Assembly: GCA_946887295.1 (NCBI GenBank)
Contig: CAMPKP010000047.1
Span: 1 to 21,969 of the forward strand
DNA: 21,969 nucleotides
Source of the DNA: an uncultured Gemmatimonadota bacterium
GTDB lineage: Bacteria; Gemmatimonadota; Gemmatimonadetes; Gemmatimonadales; GWC2-71-9
Direction of reading: 5' to 3'
Made by a program: the position numbers and the translations under genes. The first letter of the stretch is position 1. Each line of letters starts with the position of its first letter. The notes under the pieces are model-generated. The model saw nothing but the letters and a program-made list of their open reading frames with translations, was not told the origin of the DNA and made no database searches. Positions 14,941 through 21,969 of the stretch are shown here, in pieces.

Positions 14941-15932
14941 GCTCCGGCCCGATACTGCGGCTGCAGGACCTCGCGGCGGAGACCCTGCGGGGGACCTGGA
15001 TGGAAGGACCGTGCGCGCTGGTGGACTACCCGGACTACTCCAACGTCGGTGACGCCGCCATCTGGCTCGGGACCCTGGCCTACTTCCGGAGCCGCCGGAT
15101 CCCGGAGCCGCGTTACGTCGCGTCCATCGGCGCATTTTCCGAGGCCGAGCTCCACGCGTCCCTGCCGGACGGGCCCATCCTGATCCAGGGCGGCGGGAAC
15201 TTCGGCGATCTCTGGCCCCGCCACCAGGAGTTCCGGAAGCACCTGCTGGAGCGCTTCCCCGATCGCGAGATCATCCAGCTGCCGCAGTCCATCCATTTCG
15301 GCGACCCCGCGAACGCCGCCGACACCGCCCGGGCGATCGCGCGGCACGGCAATGTCAGGCTGTTTGTTCGTGACGTGCCGTCGTACGAGTTCGCCGCGGC
15401 GCACTTCGATTGCGAGACCGTCCTCTGCCCCGACATGGCGCTGTTCCTGGGACCGCTGGAGCGAAGCGCGCCGGAGGTGGATGTGCTCTACCTGCTCCGC
15501 ACCGACAAGGAGCGGGCGAGCCGGGACCCGGCCGGGATCCCCGACCACTCCTTCCGCGTCGCCGACTGGCCGGTGGAAAGCCGGGTCTCCAGCAGGCACT
15601 CGCGGCTGCGCCGCGTTCTGCACCGGATAGGCGGCGGACCGGCGGACCACCCGGGGACGCGCGCGGCGAGGTACGAGGCAGCCGCCCGCGCGCGCGTGCT
15701 GCGCGGCACGGCGCTCCTGTCCTCCGGCCGAGTCGTCATCACCGACCGGCTTCACGCCCACATCCTGTGCCTTCTCCTCGGCATCCCGCACGCGGTGCTC
15801 GACAACAGCTACGGCAAGCTCGGCCGGTTCCTCGAGGCGTGGACCGGCGAAACCGGAGTGGCCTTCCGCGCGGACTCGCTCGACGATGCCGAGCGGTGGG
15901 CCGCGGCGATGGTGGCGAAGGCCGACCGCTAG
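14937..15932 (+). CDS. Polysaccharide pyruvyl transferase family protein
   Basis: Protein of 331 residues in the polysaccharide pyruvyl transferase family (PF04230, ExoV/EpsO/YxaB-like), which transfers pyruvate from phosphoenolpyruvate to a sugar as a ketal. The hallmarks are YSNVGDAAIWLGTLAYF (34-50), IQGGGNFGDLW (83-93), the strand EIIQLPQSIHF (111-121) and VVITDRLHAHILCLLLGIPH (267-286), with Arg271, His273 and His275 at the conserved site, then NSYGKLGRF. ATG 14937 has a strong GGAGG immediately upstream and overlaps the flippase stop (ATGA). Pyruvylation would give the glycan a negative charge alongside the predicted sulfate. Donor assignment rests on family knowledge; the sugar is unknown. 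Confidence 0.91.
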   Translation: MSSGPILRLQDLAAETLRGTWMEGPCALVDYPDYSNVGDAAIWLGTLAYFRSRRIPEPRYVASIGAFSEAELHASLPDGPILIQGGGNFGDLWPRHQEFRKHLLERFPDREIIQLPQSIHFGDPANAADTARAIARHGNVRLFVRDVPSYEFAAAHFDCETVLCPDMALFLGPLERSAPEVDVLYLLRTDKERASRDPAGIPDHSFRVADWPVESRVSSRHSRLRRVLHRIGGGPADHPGTRAARYEAAARARVLRGTALLSSGRVVITDRLHAHILCLLLGIPHAVLDNSYGKLGRFLEAWTGETGVAFRADSLDDAERWAAAMVAKADR

Positions 15933-15982
15933 TCTTATCCTCTCCGCATGCACTATCCCAACGCCTCCGAGACGGGACGCGA

Positions 15983-16177
15983 ATGACCGAGCGCAAGGGC
16001 GACGTCCGGCCGGCCAGCCCGCCGGCGGCCGACATGGTGGTCCACAAGGGCACCCGGGAGTGCCCCATGATCCAGCCGCACCCGCGAGCCGCTTGCGGGA
16101 TCGTCCGGGCCAGGGAGGCCAATCGCGAGCGCGCCGACGAGGAGCGCCGGCGGGCGCGGGGTCAGGCGGGAGGCTGA
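15983..16177 (+). CDS. Small hypothetical protein (64 aa)
   Basis: ORF beginning MTERKGDVRPASPPAADMVV and ending in a charged Arg/Glu-rich helix. About 59 of 64 codons end in G or C, matching the bias of real genes here, and GAGACGGGA lies before ATG 15983. It carries two cysteines and no transmembrane segment; no family is recognised. A 12-codon ORF starting at 15949 ends in ATGA exactly on this start, which may couple it to the upstream operon. Its 3' end overlaps the convergent DUF5985 gene by 16 bases. Coding is plausible but not proven. Confidence 0.45.
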   Translation: MTERKGDVRPASPPAADMVVHKGTRECPMIQPHPRAACGIVRAREANRERADEERRRARGQAGG

Positions 16178-16452
16178 GGGTTGGAGCGATTCTTGTCCAC
16201 GATCGCCCCGAGAATCAGGAGGAAGGCGAACAGGCGCACGAGATACAGCCCGGTGTGATCCTCGACCATGTCGTGACTGAACGCGAGGGCGAGACGCTGG
16301 AACCCCAGCACGGCGAAGGCCGCGGCGAAGACCAGGAACAGCCGGTCGCGCGTCTCCCGCCAGAAGCGCAGGAAGAACAGCGCCGCGACCGCATAGCCCA
16401 TCACGATCGCTCCGGAGACGAGCTGCAGGACCACCGTCCAGACCCCGCTCAT
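16162..16452 (-). CDS. DUF5985 family small membrane protein (second copy)
   Basis: 96-residue protein with three predicted transmembrane helices (about 5-24, 33-50, 66-86). The pattern of small residues in helix 1, then FFLRFWRETRDRLFLVFAAAF and LYLVRLFAFLLILGAIVDKNR, is what I recognise as DUF5985, a family of unknown function. ATG 16452 overlaps the stop of the preceding DUF5985 gene (ATGA), so the pair is translationally coupled and may form a hetero-oligomer. It is the last gene of the five-gene signalling operon. Longer in-frame starts further upstream give only arginine-rich antisense-like sequence and are rejected. Confidence 0.85.
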   Translation of the reverse strand: MSGVWTVVLQLVSGAIVMGYAVAALFFLRFWRETRDRLFLVFAAAFAVLGFQRLALAFSHDMVEDHTGLYLVRLFAFLLILGAIVDKNRSNPQPPA

Positions 16453-16709
16453 CCCGCGTCCCATACCAGGCCGTAGATCAGCACGCCCAGGCCGGCGAGC
16501 ACCGGCAGGCTGTGCCAGATCTGCAGGTCGACCTCGGGACCGGTCACCACCCGGTCCACCACCAGCATGACGTTCCCCAGCGTGAACCCGACGAACGCGA
16601 GGCCGCTCCACAGGAGCAGCCGGACGCCGCGCGCCTGGTACGCGCGGAGCAGCAGGACGGCGCACACGAGACTGGTGAGGGCGCAGAGCACGTAGACGGC
16701 GGCCGCCAT
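16449..16709 (-). CDS. DUF5985 family small membrane protein (first copy)
   Basis: 86-residue protein with three predicted transmembrane helices (about 4-23, 31-50, 67-83). The start YVLCALTSLVCAVLLLRAYQ and the segment LLLWSGLAFVGFTLGNVMLV are typical DUF5985 features, and the end LIYGLVWDAG is the family's usual C-terminus. The Shine-Dalgarno GGAGGA (16715-16720) lies inside the end of the preceding winged-helix gene, whose stop is one base before this ATG. The two DUF5985 proteins are clearly different from each other in sequence but of the same topology. A role as membrane sensor or partner of the kinases is inferred only from the operon. Confidence 0.85.
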   Translation of the reverse strand: MAAAVYVLCALTSLVCAVLLLRAYQARGVRLLLWSGLAFVGFTLGNVMLVVDRVVTGPEVDLQIWHSLPVLAGLGVLIYGLVWDAG

Positions 16710-16710
16710 C

Positions 16711-17094
16711 TCAATCCTCCTTCTTGCGGCGGATGCGGAACGCGTCGGAGAACGCCCGGACGTTCTCGATGGGCTTGGACGCGATGAGAGTGATCACCGC
16801 GACCCGGCGCTCGCGGTACATGTGATCGAGCCGACTCACCGTGTCGTGGAGCTCGGCGGTGCGCGGGGCGTACTGGTAGCAGCCGGGCTCGCGCTCGCGG
16901 AGGAGGCCCTGCCCCAGCAGCATCGCCAGACGCCGCACCACCGACGAGGGGTGGCTGTACACGGCGGTGGCGACCTCGTCGGAGGTCCAGCCGCGCTCGG
17001 GCGCGCGCCACAGGAGGAGCAGCACCTCGAGCTGCTCGACCGACTCGATGTTCTGATAGAGGAAGAGGTGGACGTCGTCGGGCAGGCCGTTCAC
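16711..17094 (-). CDS. Winged-helix-like putative regulator of the kinase operon
   Basis: 127-residue protein, mostly helical. Residues about 18-75 look like a winged helix: SVEQLEVLLLLWRAPERGWT, then TSDEVATAVYSHPSSVVRRLAMLL as helix-turn-helix, then GLLREREPGCYQYAP as the wing. Residues 80-127 form a helix pair ending FRIRRKKED, which is basic. There is no receiver or transmembrane domain. The start is taken as GTG 17094, with AAGG about 10 bases upstream, 13 bases after the kinase stop; an ATG further upstream would run into kinase sequence. It is the only visible candidate DNA-binding component between two kinases and two membrane proteins, so it may be the output regulator or act by protein contact. 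Confidence 0.78.
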   Translation of the reverse strand: MNGLPDDVHLFLYQNIESVEQLEVLLLLWRAPERGWTSDEVATAVYSHPSSVVRRLAMLLGQGLLREREPGCYQYAPRTAELHDTVSRLDHMYRERRVAVITLIASKPIENVRAFSDAFRIRRKKED

Positions 17095-17107
17095 CAGCGA
17101 CGTACCT

Positions 17108-18324
17108 TCACGCGCGGACCCGTCCCAGGGTGAAGGAGAAGGTGGCGCCCTGGCCCACCAGGCCTTCGGCCCAGACCCGGCCACCCAGCCGATGGATGAT
17201 CCGCTGCACCGTGGCGAGCCCGATTCCGGAGCCGGGAAACTCGCTGGCGAGGTGCAGGCGCTGGAAGGGCCCGAAGAGGCGGTCCACGTAGGTCATGTCG
17301 AATCCGGCGCCGTTGTCGCGCACGAAGTAGGCGGGCTCGCCGGCCGCGGTGGTCAGGCCGAACTCGATCCTCGCGGCCGGCACCCGGGCAGTGAATTTCC
17401 ACGCGTTCTCCAGCAGGTTCGCCAGCGCGATGCGCAGCAGCCGGCCGTCGCCGGTCACCATGACGCCCGGCCGCACCCGCGCCTCCACCGCGCGCTCCGG
17501 CTCGCTTTCACGGAGCCGCTCCAGGATGGCCTCGGCCAGCGCGCTCAGGTCCACCTCCTGCTGGCGCAGCTCCGCGCGGCTCACCTTCGAGAGGTGAAGG
17601 ACGTCGTCGATCAGCTGCGACATCTGCCGGCTCGCCTCCTGGATGCGGTCCATGAACCGCCGGCCCTCGGGATCCAGCCGCTCCCCCTGGCTCTCCAGCA
17701 CCGCCCGGCTGAACGCCTCGATCCGACGCAGCGGCGCCCGCAGATCGTGCGAGACGGCGTAGCTGAAGCTTTCCAGCTCCTTGTTCTTGTGCTCCAGGTC
17801 GCGCACCAGCTCGGCACGGGTCTCGGCCAGCTCCCGCGCCGCCTGCTCGCCCTGCCGGAGCTGCTCCGCCTGCCGGCGCAGCTGCGCGCTCCCCTTCGCC
17901 AGCTCGACGAACACCGAGACCTTCGAGCGGACGAACTCGGGCACCACCGGCTTCACCAGGTAGTCCACCGCGCCCACGGCGTAGCCTCGCACCGCCTCGG
18001 TGTGGGTCTTGTCGGCGGCGGTGAGGAAGATGATCGGCGTGTCCCGGCTCTTCTCGCGCTCCCGGATCAGGGCGGCGGTCTCGAAGCCGTCCATGTCGGG
18101 CATCTTCACGTCCAGCAGGATCACCGCGAATTCGTGGGTGAGGAGCCACTTCAGGGCCTCCCGGCCGGACGCCGCCTGGACCAGGTTCTGGCCCAGATCC
18201 TGGAGCATGGCCTCCAGGGCCAGCAGGTTGGCCGGCTGGTCGTCCACCAGCAGGATGTTGACCCGGCCGGCGGCCGACTCGGCATCCCCGGGCGAGCTCG
18301 CGCCGGGCAGCGGCGTGCTCACCG

Positions 18325-18340
<16 letters not shown>
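17108..18340 (-). CDS. Receiver-first histidine kinase (REC-HisKA-HATPase)
   Basis: Cytosolic two-component protein of 410 residues. A CheY-like receiver occupies about 26-148 with phospho-acceptor Asp77 in [14 protein letters not shown] and Lys130 in YLVKP. A coiled coil (about 148-192) leads to HisKA with His198 in [18 protein letters not shown]. The HATPase domain has the N box [12 protein letters not shown] (306-317), G1 DNGAGFD (342-348) and G2 [10 protein letters not shown] (369-378); its FGPFQRLH...F resembles bacteriophytochrome kinases. No transmembrane helix is seen. ATG 18340 overlaps the end of the large kinase by 16 bases; GTG 18322, just after that stop, is an alternative. The receiver could take phosphate from the large kinase, making a relay, but partners are inferred from operon position. 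Confidence 0.92.

Positions 18341-21969
<3,629 letters not shown>

Noticed and set aside
13057..15135. 692-codon minus-strand frame opposite the flippase
   Set aside because: It is antisense to the flippase and pyruvyl transferase genes, whose motifs, overlaps and ribosome sites are convincing. Its own translation is rich in Arg, Gln, His and Glu and shows no domain.
16081..16099. CCCGC...GCGGG hairpin as a terminator between the convergent operons
   Set aside because: The stem is only five pairs, has no T-run, and lies within a plausible small coding sequence.

Overview
This window looks like chromosomal DNA from a high-GC (roughly 70 %) Gram-negative soil or sediment bacterium. Third codon positions are almost always G or C, genes are tightly packed with many ATGA/GTGA start-stop overlaps, and GTG starts are common. 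A multi-HAMP hybrid kinase, DUF5985 and DUF6766 membrane proteins and an Ada-AlkA fusion would suit a Rokubacteria/Methylomirabilota-, deltaproteobacterial- or acidobacterial-type genome. The lineage cannot be fixed without a search. There are no rRNA or tRNA genes, no insertion sequences and no CRISPR array.

Region 1 (1-3522) is an alkylation-damage locus. An Ada-sensor/AraC/AlkA fusion and a stand-alone O6-alkylguanine transferase (ogt) form a leftward operon. Divergent from them is a 2OG-Fe(II) oxygenase of the Oxygenase-NA (PF09859/DUF2086) type, followed by a DinB-fold protein. The divergent intergenic carries a perfect 11-bp inverted repeat, one arm facing each gene, and three copies of GCGCAA, which suggests a shared damage-responsive switch.

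Region 2 (3545-6219) reads leftward: a 49-residue hypothetical gene with a strong ribosome binding site, a YbaL-type CPA2 cation/proton antiporter, and an internally duplicated DUF6766 membrane protein.

Region 3 (6395-16177) is a surface-polysaccharide locus. A sulfotransferase converges on a leftward operon (SDR epimerase, SAM methyltransferase, GT-B glycosyltransferase, GT2 glycosyltransferase). Across a 243-bp divergent promoter region lies a rightward operon (GT4, GT25, MOP-type flippase, polysaccharide pyruvyl transferase, then a possible 64-residue gene). The product is predicted to be a flippase-exported glycan with sulfate, methyl and pyruvate-ketal decorations. No priming transferase, polymerase or outer-membrane export gene lies inside the window.

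Region 4 (16162-21969) is a compact leftward five-gene signalling operon: a very large hybrid histidine kinase with tandem 92-residue HAMP units, GAF, HisKA, HATPase and three receiver domains (its N-terminus lies beyond the right edge); a REC-first histidine kinase; a small winged-helix-like protein; and two small DUF5985 membrane proteins. No DNA-binding response regulator is present, so the small winged-helix-like protein is the only visible candidate for a DNA-binding output. Of everything here, this operon and the divergent alkylation-repair switch are the best candidates for under-described biology.
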